Source: Firmicutes bacterium CAG:110 (GTDB lineage: Bacteria > Bacillota > Clostridia > Oscillospirales > Oscillospiraceae). Taken from it: 17,765 bases of DNA. Shown piece after piece: positions 1-7,548 of this stretch. How positions within the stretch are numbered: position 1 is the first letter of the stretch; every line of letters begins with the position of its first letter. Below the pieces are notes generated by a model, which saw nothing but the letters and a program-made list of their open reading frames with translations, had not been told where the DNA came from and ran no database searches. Position numbers and translations under genes: made by a program. The DNA lies in assembly GCA_000434635.1 (NCBI GenBank), contig HF988014.1:17132-34896 (forward strand), in the 5' to 3' direction.

Positions 1-20
1 GCCAGCAGAAGCGCTTTTTG

Positions 21-914
21 TTATTTCAGCTCCCAAGCTTTGACCTGACTTGCCTTCTCGTACAGCTTCAGGTAGCTTTCGTACCGGGTCTTTTCGATCT
101 TCCCCTCCCCGCAGGCTTCCCGGACGGCGCAGCCCGGCTCCTTGCGGTGAGTGCAGTCGTCAAAACGGCACTTTCCCAGATACGCCCCGAAATCCGCGAA
201 GGCGTATTGCAGATTCTCCTTGAGGATCACGTCCATTTCATCGGTGTCGAAGGAGGAAAATCCGGGGGTATCCATGACGAAGGTGTCGTCCCCCAGACTG
301 TACAGCTCCACATGCCGGGTGGTATGCCGCCCCCGGCCGAGCTTTTCGGAAACCTCTCCTGTGGAAAGCTTCAGCTCCGGCGCCAGACGGTTGAGGATGC
401 TGCTTTTGCCCACGCCGGAATTTCCGGTGAATGCCACCAGCTTGCCTTTGATCAATGTCCGAAGCGCCTCCACCCCGCCGCCGGTCTCGGCACTGGTGCA
501 GATGACGGGGAAACCGGCGTTCCGGTAGATACGCACCAAGTCCACCGCCGGGTCAAGGTCGCACTTGTTGACGCACAGGTAAACCGGCACCTCCTGATCT
601 CCCGCAATGGCCGCCACCCGGTCAATGAGAAACGGCTCCGTCACCGGATTGACGTTGGCCGCGAATACCACCAGCGCGTCAATGTTGGCGACGGCGGGGC
701 GGACGAAGCAGTTCCGCCGGGGCAGCACCTTTTCCACCATGCCCTTCCCCCGCTCCACGGTGATGTCCACCATGTCGCCGGTGAGGGGCGTGCAGTTTTC
801 CTTTCGCAGAATGCCACGGGCGCGGCAGGTGATCACCGCGTCTCCCGCCTGCACGTCATAAAATCCGCTGATGGAACGGACGATCCGCCCGGTACGCTGT
901 TTTTCCATACTCAA
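21..914 (-). CDS. rsgA: Ribosome biogenesis GTPase RsgA
   Basis: Circularly permuted GTPase that checks late 30S subunit maturation in the cytoplasm. The 297-residue protein has an N-terminal OB-fold region (about 1-75). The G motifs come in permuted order: G4 NKCD at 116-119, then the P-loop GNSGVGKS at 164-171, the GRGRHTTR switch at 193-200 and DTPG at 215-218. A C-terminal zinc site has C249, C254, H256 and C262. Length and motif set are normal for the family. The start is uncertain. A TTG at 914 overlaps the kinase stop (TTGA), and an in-frame ATG lies two codons later at 908; an AAGGAAG stretch upstream fits the TTG somewhat better. It is the last gene of the run that fits in the window and ends in TAA. 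Position directly after prkC is the usual Firmicutes order. Confidence 0.96.
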   Translation of the reverse strand: MSMEKQRTGRIVRSISGFYDVQAGDAVITCRARGILRKENCTPLTGDMVDITVERGKGMVEKVLPRRNCFVRPAVANIDALVVFAANVNPVTEPFLIDRVAAIAGDQEVPVYLCVNKCDLDPAVDLVRIYRNAGFPVICTSAETGGGVEALRTLIKGKLVAFTGNSGVGKSSILNRLAPELKLSTGEVSEKLGRGRHTTRHVELYSLGDDTFVMDTPGFSSFDTDEMDVILKENLQYAFADFGAYLGKCRFDDCTHRKEPGCAVREACGEGKIEKTRYESYLKLYEKASQVKAWELK

Positions 915-2989
915 TTGAACGGCACTTCCTTGGACTGGTAGTATTCTCCGTCGATGTAAATGTCATAGGTCTGGGTTCCGGTGCCTGTCAGGTCGCAGAC
1001 AAAGCTGGAGGTTCCCGGCACGATCTCCCGGGACTCGATGACCTCCTTGCCGTTCAGGAAAATGCTCAGAATGTACGGCTCATCCCGTTCCGGCAGGGAG
1101 AACTGCACCCCGATGGTCACCGGTTCGTTGGGATCTTTGGGGGTCGTTGCCTGAGTGGGGCCAGTGGTTTCCTCCGGTCCTTTGGAGATTTGCAGAACGA
1201 TCTCCGTGTTGACGTCGATCTCCGCGTTTTTCGCCGCGGACTGGTGAATGACCTCGCCCTTGGGCTTCAGGCTCTCCACTTCCTCGGTCTTGACGTTGCT
1301 GAAGCCCGCCTGACCCAGCAGCTCCTTGGCCTTGTCCACATCCAGCCCCATCACGTTGAGCATCTTCGCCGTGATGACGTCCGGGCCGGTGCTGACATAG
1401 ATGTACACCGTCTGTCCCGCCGTCATTTCCGTATTGGCGGACGGCTCCGTGCGGATGACCTGCCCCACTTCGTATACGTAGCTCATTTCGTTGCGGGTGA
1501 TGGGTTCAAAGCCTTGCCCCAGCAGGATGGACTTGGCTTCCTCCGCGCTGGTGCCTACGAAATCGTCCATGGTTTTGGCTTCCGGCCGCTGCCCCAGGCT
1601 GACGGTGATCCAAAGCTCCGAACCTTTGACCACCTTGCTGCCTCCGGAGGGTTCCGTGCGGAGAATCTCTCCCTTTGGCCGGGTATCGTCGTACTCCTGC
1701 CGCAGCTTGATGGCAAAGTCCGGGTACTGGGACGCAAGGCTTTCGTCGTAAATCCCGCCCTCGAGATACGGGACCTCCACCAGTGCCTTCTCCTTGCTGA
1801 GCAAGGCGCCGTTGAACAGGGCGATCAGGAAAATGAAGATCGCGATGACCGCCACGGCGCTGCAAACCACGATGGCCGTGGTGGCGACCCGGCTGCGCTC
1901 CTCCTTGCGCTCCTCCTTGCGTTCCTCTTTGCGCTGCTGCTGCGCCTGACGGCGCTGCTGGGCGCGGCGGATGGCCTCGTTGTCCCGCCCTGCCTCCGTT
2001 CCCCCACCGTTCTGGTGCAGGCGGATGCTGTCCGAAGATGTCCGGACGGGAGCCGCCCCGGTCTTGGCCTGCACCTTCTTCTCAGCCGTGGTCATGGCAC
2101 GGGAGAGATTGGGAAGCACGCGGGTAGCGTCGTCCACGATTGTGTGGTAATCAAACGTCATGTCCGGGTTCTGCCGGAATTCTTCCATATCATGGAGCAT
2201 TTCCGTGGCGGAGACGTAACGGTCGTTGACCTCCAGCGCCATGCCTTTCATGATGATCTGCTCCAAGCCCCGGGGAATGTTGGGGTTCAGTGTGGATGGC
2301 AGCGGCGCGCCGCCGTTGATATGCTGAATGGCAACCGCCACGGGGGATTCCCCGTCGTAGGGCGGGCGGCCGGTCATCATCTCGTACATGACCACAGCCA
2401 GAGAGTAAATGTCGGAACGGTTGTCGGTATGGCCGCCCTTGGCCTGCTCCGGGGAGATGTAATGGACGCTTCCCAGTGCTTCCTTCGTCAGGGTGTTGCT
2501 CTTGCTCATGACCCGGGCAATGCCGAAGTCCATCACCTTGACGGAGCCGTTTTTCAGCACCATGACGTTATGGGGTTTGATGTCCCGGTGGATGATCCCC
2601 CGGCTGTGGGCGTGCTCCAATCCTTTGGCGATCTGCATGGCAAAATGCAGCGTCTCCTTCCAGTTGAGCACCCCTTTTTTCTCCATGTACTGCTTGAGGG
2701 AAATGCCGTCGATCAGCTCCATGACAATATAATTGGCGCTGTCGGAGGCGGAAACGTCGTAGACCTGCACGATGTTGGGATGGCTCAGCATGGCCACGGC
2801 TTCGCCCTCGGCGCGGAACCGGCGGCGGAATTCCTCATCCCGTGCGAATTCATCCTTGAGTATTTTGACGGCTACCAACCGGTTCAGCCGGTGGTCACGC
2901 GCTTTATAGACGACGGCCATGCCGCCGGTACCGATGATCTCCAGAATTTCGTACCGGTCGTCCAAGAGCCGTCCAATATATTGATCCAT
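911..2989 (-). CDS. prkC: PASTA-domain Ser/Thr protein kinase (PrkC/Stk1 family)
   Basis: Membrane-bound eukaryotic-type kinase that senses muropeptides or lipid II and phosphorylates cytoplasmic cell-wall and translation targets. The kinase domain spans about 1-275: glycine loop GTGGMAVVY at 20-28, Lys42, HRD at 134-136, DFG at 154-156 and the SVHYISPEQ activation segment. A basic and acidic juxtamembrane stretch (about 335-367) contains three RKEE-type repeats. One membrane helix follows at about 368-393. Three PASTA repeats lie outside, at about 404-466, 470-535 and 539-603. After a Thr/Pro linker, residues 622-692 form an extra beta-rich domain not found in a minimal PrkC. The SD (AAAGGAG) lies 12 bases before the ATG. 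The gene follows the PP2C phosphatase by 27 bases, the classic antagonist pair, and its stop overlaps rsgA. Confidence 0.97.
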   Translation of the reverse strand: MDQYIGRLLDDRYEILEIIGTGGMAVVYKARDHRLNRLVAVKILKDEFARDEEFRRRFRAEGEAVAMLSHPNIVQVYDVSASDSANYIVMELIDGISLKQYMEKKGVLNWKETLHFAMQIAKGLEHAHSRGIIHRDIKPHNVMVLKNGSVKVMDFGIARVMSKSNTLTKEALGSVHYISPEQAKGGHTDNRSDIYSLAVVMYEMMTGRPPYDGESPVAVAIQHINGGAPLPSTLNPNIPRGLEQIIMKGMALEVNDRYVSATEMLHDMEEFRQNPDMTFDYHTIVDDATRVLPNLSRAMTTAEKKVQAKTGAAPVRTSSDSIRLHQNGGGTEAGRDNEAIRRAQQRRQAQQQRKEERKEERKEERSRVATTAIVVCSAVAVIAIFIFLIALFNGALLSKEKALVEVPYLEGGIYDESLASQYPDFAIKLRQEYDDTRPKGEILRTEPSGGSKVVKGSELWITVSLGQRPEAKTMDDFVGTSAEEAKSILLGQGFEPITRNEMSYVYEVGQVIRTEPSANTEMTAGQTVYIYVSTGPDVITAKMLNVMGLDVDKAKELLGQAGFSNVKTEEVESLKPKGEVIHQSAAKNAEIDVNTEIVLQISKGPEETTGPTQATTPKDPNEPVTIGVQFSLPERDEPYILSIFLNGKEVIESREIVPGTSSFVCDLTGTGTQTYDIYIDGEYYQSKEVPFN
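1895..1930 (-). repeat. 12-bp tandem repeat x3 inside prkC
   Basis: Three consecutive 12-base units, read on the plus strand as gcgctcctcctt twice and then a copy differing at two positions, encode the RKEE repeats in the juxtamembrane region of the kinase. The unit length keeps the frame, so copy number could vary without breaking the gene. Confidence 0.8.
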
Positions 2990-3016
2990 ATTCAGAAATT
3001 GCTCCTTTCGCGGTAC

Positions 3017-3748
3017 TCAAATGGCGATCAGCACGCTGGTGACATTGTCCGGCGCGCCCCGGTTTTTGGCAATGTTCAGCAGACGCTTGCAGCAATTCTG
3101 CTTGTACACGCCGTGGACGACCTCAAAAAGAATTTCCTGATCGTCCAGAAGATTACTCAGTCCGTCGCTACACAGCAACAGGTAGTCTCCCTTACCCACG
3201 TCCAGATGGAAGATGTCGCACAGCACGGTTGTCTCCGTTCCGATGGCACGGGTGATGAAGTTCTTGCCGGGATAGCTTTTCGCCACCTCCGGGGTCAGAT
3301 CTCCCCTGTCCACCATCATCTGTACCAGGGAGTGATCCTTGGTCACCTGCCGGATGCCGCCTTTGCCCACGTGATAGGCGCGGCTGTCCCCCACGTTAAC
3401 TACGGTCGCCTTCCGGCCACGCACCATCACCGCCACTAGCGTGGTGCCCATGCCGTCGAATTCCTCGAACTGCCGGGACTGGTCGTACACGGTGAAGTTC
3501 GCCAGCTTCACGGCGCTGCGGAGCATCTGGTCAACCTTGTCCTGCTCCATGACGGGCTTCCAGCAGCGGCGGACTTCCTCCACGAACACGTCCACCGCCA
3601 GAGAACTGGCAATGTTTCCGGATTTGGCGCCGCCCATGCCGTCGCAGACGATGCACAGCAGGTTGCCGCGGTCAAGCTGTTCAATTCTGTAGGAATCCTG
3701 ATTCTGTTTCCGGACACAACCGGGATCGGTCAATCCCCAGCTCTGCAT
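3017..3748 (-). CDS. prpC: PP2C-family Ser/Thr phosphatase (PrpC/Stp)
   Basis: Metal-dependent (PPM/PP2C) phosphatase, 243 residues, with no signal peptide or membrane segment. It dephosphorylates PrkC and its substrates in the cytoplasm. PP2C motifs are present in order: an N-terminal RKQNQDS with a metal-binding Asp, DGMGGAKSG near 40, the GTTLVAV and NVGDSRAY strands near 100-125, TKDHSLVQ, ITRAIGT, a CSDGLSN metal-binding motif near 195 and GAPDNVTSV at the C-terminus. The SD AAGGGGG lies 9 bases before the ATG. The gene sits 20 bases after rlmN and 27 bases before prkC, a conserved phosphatase-kinase pairing in Firmicutes. Nothing is missing from the active site as far as can be read. 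Confidence 0.96.
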   Translation of the reverse strand: MQSWGLTDPGCVRKQNQDSYRIEQLDRGNLLCIVCDGMGGAKSGNIASSLAVDVFVEEVRRCWKPVMEQDKVDQMLRSAVKLANFTVYDQSRQFEEFDGMGTTLVAVMVRGRKATVVNVGDSRAYHVGKGGIRQVTKDHSLVQMMVDRGDLTPEVAKSYPGKNFITRAIGTETTVLCDIFHLDVGKGDYLLLCSDGLSNLLDDQEILFEVVHGVYKQNCCKRLLNIAKNRGAPDNVTSVLIAI

Positions 3749-3768
3749 AGGCTCGCGCCCCCTTTTCT

Positions 3769-4803
3769 CTATCGCTTCTCTTTGCTTTGATTGTACTTTC
3801 GTCTCAGCTGCCCGCAGGAGGCGTCGATGTCGCCGCCCAGCGTTCTGCGGACGGTGGCAGTGACGCCGCCGTCTTCCAGCGTTTTCTGGAACGCCGCCAC
3901 TGCCGCCCGGGTGCTGGGCTTCAGGGGGCTTTCCTCCACATGGTTTAAGGGGATCAGATTGAAGTGGGCAGGCAGCCCCTTCAAGCGCCGGAGCAGCTCT
4001 TTCGCATCCTCCGGGCGGTCGTTGACACCGTCGATCATGGCGTATTCAAAGGAAATCCGCCGGGAGGTCGCCTGATAATACCGGCGGCAGGCCGCCAGCA
4101 GTTCCTCGCTGGGATAGGCTTTGTTCACCGGCATGATCCGGTCCCGCACCTCGTCGTTGGGCGCGTGGAGGGAAACCGACAGCGTCAGCTGCAGTTTCCG
4201 CTTCGCCAGCTCGTCGATCTTCGGCACCAGCCCGCAGGTACTGAGACTGATATGCCGCATGGAAATGTTCATGCCCTCCGGGCTGTTCACCAGCTCCAGA
4301 AAGCGCATCACATTGTCAAAATTGTCCAGCGGCTCACCAATGCCCATCAGCACGATGTGGGAAATGGGCAGGCCGGAGTCCACCTGCGTGAACAGCACCT
4401 CGTCCAGCATTTCATAGGGTTCCAGCCGCCGCACCAGTCCGCCGATGGTGGAGGCGCAGAAGGCGCAGCCCATGCGGCAGCCCACCTCCGTGGAAATGCA
4501 CACGGTGTTCCCGTAGTGATAGCGCATCAGCACCGTCTCCACGCAGTTGCCGTCGGACAGCTCCCAGAGGTATTTGATCGTGCCGTCCCGGGCGGATTCC
4601 TGCCTGCGCACCACCTTGGGGGCGCAAATAGGATACTCCCGCGCCAGGGTGTCCCGGAGGGACTTGGGCAGGTTCGTCATTTCGTCATAGGCGCGGACGC
4701 CCTTGTGCAGCCAGGTATAGACCTGCCTGGCGCGGAACTGGGGCTGTCCCAGCTCTTTCAGAACCGCCGTCAGCTCCGGCAGGGTCATGGATTTCAGATT
4801 CAT
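3769..4803 (-). CDS. rlmN: 23S rRNA (A2503-C2)/tRNA (A37-C2) methyltransferase RlmN
   Basis: Radical SAM enzyme that methylates C2 of A2503 in 23S rRNA, and of A37 in some tRNAs, in the cytoplasm. The 344-residue protein is normal length. The 4Fe-4S cluster motif CxxxCxxC is at C109, C113 and C116, and the GEP motif is at 156-158. The conserved C-terminal cysteine that forms the methyl-transfer adduct is C330, in GGDIDASCGQL. The ATG overlaps the rsmB stop in an ATGA, which points to translational coupling. Cfr-type resistance enzymes share the fold, but the context next to rsmB and the overall sequence fit housekeeping RlmN. Confidence 0.97.
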   Translation of the reverse strand: MNLKSMTLPELTAVLKELGQPQFRARQVYTWLHKGVRAYDEMTNLPKSLRDTLAREYPICAPKVVRRQESARDGTIKYLWELSDGNCVETVLMRYHYGNTVCISTEVGCRMGCAFCASTIGGLVRRLEPYEMLDEVLFTQVDSGLPISHIVLMGIGEPLDNFDNVMRFLELVNSPEGMNISMRHISLSTCGLVPKIDELAKRKLQLTLSVSLHAPNDEVRDRIMPVNKAYPSEELLAACRRYYQATSRRISFEYAMIDGVNDRPEDAKELLRRLKGLPAHFNLIPLNHVEESPLKPSTRAAVAAFQKTLEDGGVTATVRRTLGGDIDASCGQLRRKYNQSKEKR

Positions 4804-6113
4804 GCTTTTCTCCGCAGACGGCAGATAAAGAAGCCGTCGGTGTCATACTCGCCGGGAATCAGGGTGAGCATCCCGGTTTCGTTTTTGGGAAATACCTCCG
4901 GCAGCGGCAGCGGCTCCGTCGTAAACTCGCCGTGCGCTGCAAGGAATGCGGAAACCACGTCCTCGTTTTCCCGCTTCAGCACGGTGCAGGTGGAATACAG
5001 CAGCGTGCCGCCGGGTCTGACATAGGACGCCTGAGTCTCCAGGATTTTTAACTGCAAGGCCGGAAGGTCTTCCAGCTCTTTCAGGTTTTTGTATCGGATA
5101 TCCGGTTTTTTCCGGATGATGCCAAGGCCGGAACAGGGCACGTCGGCAATCACGGTGTCCATGGCGCCGACCCATTCCGGCACAACCTGGGAGGCATCCT
5201 GCTGACGCGCCGTAATGTTCGTCAGTCCCAGACGCGCCGCACCGTTTTCGATCAGCGCAGTCTTGTGGGGATATATGTCGCAGGAGACGATGCTTCCCTT
5301 ACCGCCCATGGCAATGGCCGCGGCGAAGCTCTTGCCCCCCGGTGCCGCGCAGCAGTCCAGCACGTTCCCGCCGGATTCCGTCAGCCCCGCGCACAGGATG
5401 CTGAGCTTTGCCGCCGGGTCCTGCACATAGAACAGCCCTTCCCGAAACGCCGGCAGCTGCTCTAAGCTTCCCGTGCCGGACAGCACCAGACAGTCTGCCA
5501 TCCACTCGTGAGGTTTGACGCAGACGTGTTCCGCCGTCAGCCGCTCGGCCAGTTCCTCCGCGGAAATTCGGAGGGTGTTCACCTGCACCACCGTCCGGGG
5601 TGCGGCATTGTCGGCAATGAGCATGGGTTCCAGCTTGCCCTTGGGCAGGTTGGCTTTCAACAGGGAAATCAGCTCGTCCGGGTGGCTGTAGCGGTCGGCA
5701 TAGGACACCGGCTCCTGCAAGGTTCCCTTCGTCGCCGCCGCCTTGCGCAGAACGGCATTCACCAGTGCCCCGGCCTTCGGATTTTTGCAGTATTTCTTTG
5801 CCAGCGTCACCGATTCATTCACGGCGGCGCTTTCTGGGACCTTGTCCAGCTCATAGATCTGGTACAGCCCCAGATGGAGGATGTCCCGCACCACGGGATG
5901 GAGGTCTTTCAGCCGCCCCGTCAGGAGCTGCTTCAGGTAAAAATCCAGCTTGTTCCGGTTTTGCAGGACGCCGTAGCACAGCCGCGTAGCCAGCGCCGCG
6001 TCCCTTGGGGACAGGCGGTCCCGGGCAATATATTCTTTCAGCGCCCCGTTCGGCCATGCGCCGCTTTTACGGCAGGCGATCAGCGCGTTCAGCGCCGTTT
6101 CTCTCGCGCCCAT
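4800..6113 (-). CDS. rsmB: 16S rRNA (C967-C5) methyltransferase RsmB
   Basis: SAM-dependent methyltransferase that makes m5C967 in 16S rRNA; 437 residues. An N-terminal NusB-like RNA-binding domain covers about 1-130. The NOL1/NOP2/Sun catalytic domain has the SAM motif VLDCCAAPGGKS at 251-262, DVPCSGLG with C327 and LLYSTCT with C376, the two cysteines used for catalysis and product release. The frame stays open 222 bases further upstream into fmt, but that extension has no homology-like features. The ATG at 6113 shares one base with the fmt stop (TGATG), so that start is chosen. The downstream end overlaps rlmN by four bases. The fmt-rsmB-rlmN order is widespread in Firmicutes. Confidence 0.96.
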   Translation of the reverse strand: MGARETALNALIACRKSGAWPNGALKEYIARDRLSPRDAALATRLCYGVLQNRNKLDFYLKQLLTGRLKDLHPVVRDILHLGLYQIYELDKVPESAAVNESVTLAKKYCKNPKAGALVNAVLRKAAATKGTLQEPVSYADRYSHPDELISLLKANLPKGKLEPMLIADNAAPRTVVQVNTLRISAEELAERLTAEHVCVKPHEWMADCLVLSGTGSLEQLPAFREGLFYVQDPAAKLSILCAGLTESGGNVLDCCAAPGGKSFAAAIAMGGKGSIVSCDIYPHKTALIENGAARLGLTNITARQQDASQVVPEWVGAMDTVIADVPCSGLGIIRKKPDIRYKNLKELEDLPALQLKILETQASYVRPGGTLLYSTCTVLKRENEDVVSAFLAAHGEFTTEPLPLPEVFPKNETGMLTLIPGEYDTDGFFICRLRRKA

Positions 6114-7021
6114 CAGCGCTCCAAGGGATGACCCCGGAAATAATCGGGCGCCGCCATCCGCTTGCCGCCCTCGGCTTGCAGGGAGATGATCTCCACCGCC
6201 CCCTCGCCGCAGGCGATGCGCAGTCCGGTCTTCGTCAGGCTTAAGATTTCGCCGGGCTTGCCGCTGCCCTCCACAACCCGTGTGGCGTGGACTTTGAAGG
6301 TCTTGCCCTGCAATTCCATGGTCGCAACCGGCCATGGATGCAGCCCCCGGACGTGGTTATGCACCTGCTGCGCCGTCTTCGTCCAGTCGATGGGGCACAT
6401 GGACTTGTCCAGCATGGGAGCATAGCTGACCCCCGACGCATCCTGAGGCGTGGCAGGCACCTTCCCGCTTTCAAACCGGGTCAGGGTCCTGCTCAGCAGT
6501 TCCGCGCCCAGCACCGCCAGATGATCCAGCAGCTCCCCCGCCGTTTCGTTTTCGCCGATGGGTGTCTTGGAAACGTCAATGATATCCCCGGCATCCATTT
6601 CCCGGGTCAGGTACATAGCGGTGACGCCGGTCTCCGTCAGGCCGTCCAGCACCGCCCACTGATAGGGGGCGGAACCGCGGTATTTGGGCAGCAGGCTGGC
6701 ATGGATGTTGATGCAGCCGTATTTCGGCACGTCCAGCACCTTCTGGGGCAGGATGCGCCCGTAGGCCACCACGGCGCAGATGTCCGGCTGCAAGGCGCGG
6801 AGCTGCTCCACCGTCTCTTCCTCCCGGAAATTTTCCGGCTGGAATACGGGGATTCCGGCAGCCACCGCCACCTCCTTCACCGGGGACGCCACCAGCTTCA
6901 TGCCCCGTCCCTTGGGGCGGTCAGGCTGTGTGTAGACGCCCACCACGTCGAAGCCGTCGGCCAGAATTTTTTTCAGGCAGGTCGCCGCGATGTCCGGCGT
7001 ACCCATAAACACAACACGCAA
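6113..7021 (-). CDS. fmt: Methionyl-tRNA formyltransferase
   Basis: Transfers a formyl group from 10-formyl-tetrahydrofolate to the amino group of Met-tRNA(fMet), supplying initiator tRNA for translation. The 302-residue protein begins with the family's FMGTPD motif. The folate/catalytic region has NIHASLLPKYRGSAP with N105 and H107, and D143 in EMDAGD. The C-terminal third matches the usual OB-like tRNA-binding domain. The start codon is TTG at 7021; a strong SD (GGAGGG) lies seven bases upstream, and the next ATG would cut into the conserved N-terminal strand. The gene follows def by 14 bases, a standard pairing of formylation and deformylation. Confidence 0.97.
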   Translation of the reverse strand: MRVVFMGTPDIAATCLKKILADGFDVVGVYTQPDRPKGRGMKLVASPVKEVAVAAGIPVFQPENFREEETVEQLRALQPDICAVVAYGRILPQKVLDVPKYGCINIHASLLPKYRGSAPYQWAVLDGLTETGVTAMYLTREMDAGDIIDVSKTPIGENETAGELLDHLAVLGAELLSRTLTRFESGKVPATPQDASGVSYAPMLDKSMCPIDWTKTAQQVHNHVRGLHPWPVATMELQGKTFKVHATRVVEGSGKPGEILSLTKTGLRIACGEGAVEIISLQAEGGKRMAAPDYFRGHPLER

Positions 7022-7035
7022 GGATGATCCCTCCG

Positions 7036-7509
7036 TTACTTTTCTTGCTCCAGTTCTTCCTCCGTCAGGAACCGCTCCATGACCTCGGTGTAGACGATGC
7101 CGTCCAGATGATCCAGCTCATGGCAGAAGCACCGGGCGATCAGTTCCTCGCCCTCAGCCTCGAACCACTCACCGTTCCGGTCCTGCGCGCGAACCTTGGC
7201 ATAGTTGGGGCGCTTCACCAGACCGTACTTGCCCGGAACGCTGAGGCACCCCTCCGCGCCGCACTGCTCGCCGCTGGTCTCCACCAGCTCCGGATTCACC
7301 AGCTCCAGAATTTCCTCGCCGGTATCCACGATCACAACCCGGCGCAGAATGCCCACCTGGGGGGCGGCCAGTCCCACGCCGTTGGCTTCGGCCAGGGTAT
7401 CGGTCATGTCGTTCAGCAGTTTGTGCAGCCGCCAGTCGAATTTCTCCACCGGACGGCATACCTTGTGCAGCGCCGGGTCTTTGTATGTCAGAATTTTGCG
7501 CAGTCCCAT
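7036..7509 (-). CDS. def: Peptide deformylase
   Basis: Metalloenzyme that removes the N-formyl group from nascent proteins at the ribosome exit. The 157-residue protein has all three family motifs: GVGLAAPQ at 44-51, EGCLS at 86-90 with metal-binding C88, and HELDH at 130-134 with the two metal-binding histidines and catalytic E131. Its short length is typical of the compact deformylases of Clostridia. The SD GAGG lies seven bases before the ATG. Downstream fmt and upstream priA give the classic priA-def-fmt order. Confidence 0.97.
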   Translation of the reverse strand: MGLRKILTYKDPALHKVCRPVEKFDWRLHKLLNDMTDTLAEANGVGLAAPQVGILRRVVIVDTGEEILELVNPELVETSGEQCGAEGCLSVPGKYGLVKRPNYAKVRAQDRNGEWFEAEGEELIARCFCHELDHLDGIVYTEVMERFLTEEELEQEK

Positions 7510-7548
7510 GATATTACCTCGTTTCTCTTATGGTAAACGGCTTGCCGG

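Noticed and set aside
1..20. Sequence after the rsgA stop
   Set aside because: Twenty bases with no start codon or terminator. In relatives rpe often follows rsgA, but nothing here shows it.
1190..3439. 749-codon plus-strand open frame antisense to prkC and prpC
   Set aside because: It lies opposite two genes with complete catalytic motifs. Its translation is His/Gly/Val/Arg-rich without domain motifs, as expected for the antisense shadow of a GC-rich gene.
3769..4803. Cfr-type antibiotic resistance methyltransferase instead of RlmN
   Set aside because: Cfr shares the radical SAM fold and cysteines, but the coupled position after rsmB and the RlmN-like N-terminal accessory domain fit the housekeeping gene.
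6114..6335. N-terminal extension of the rsmB frame by 74 codons
   Set aside because: The extension lies wholly inside the fmt 3' end, looks compositionally like a shadow frame, and the ATG in the TGATG junction fits the normal RsmB N-terminus.
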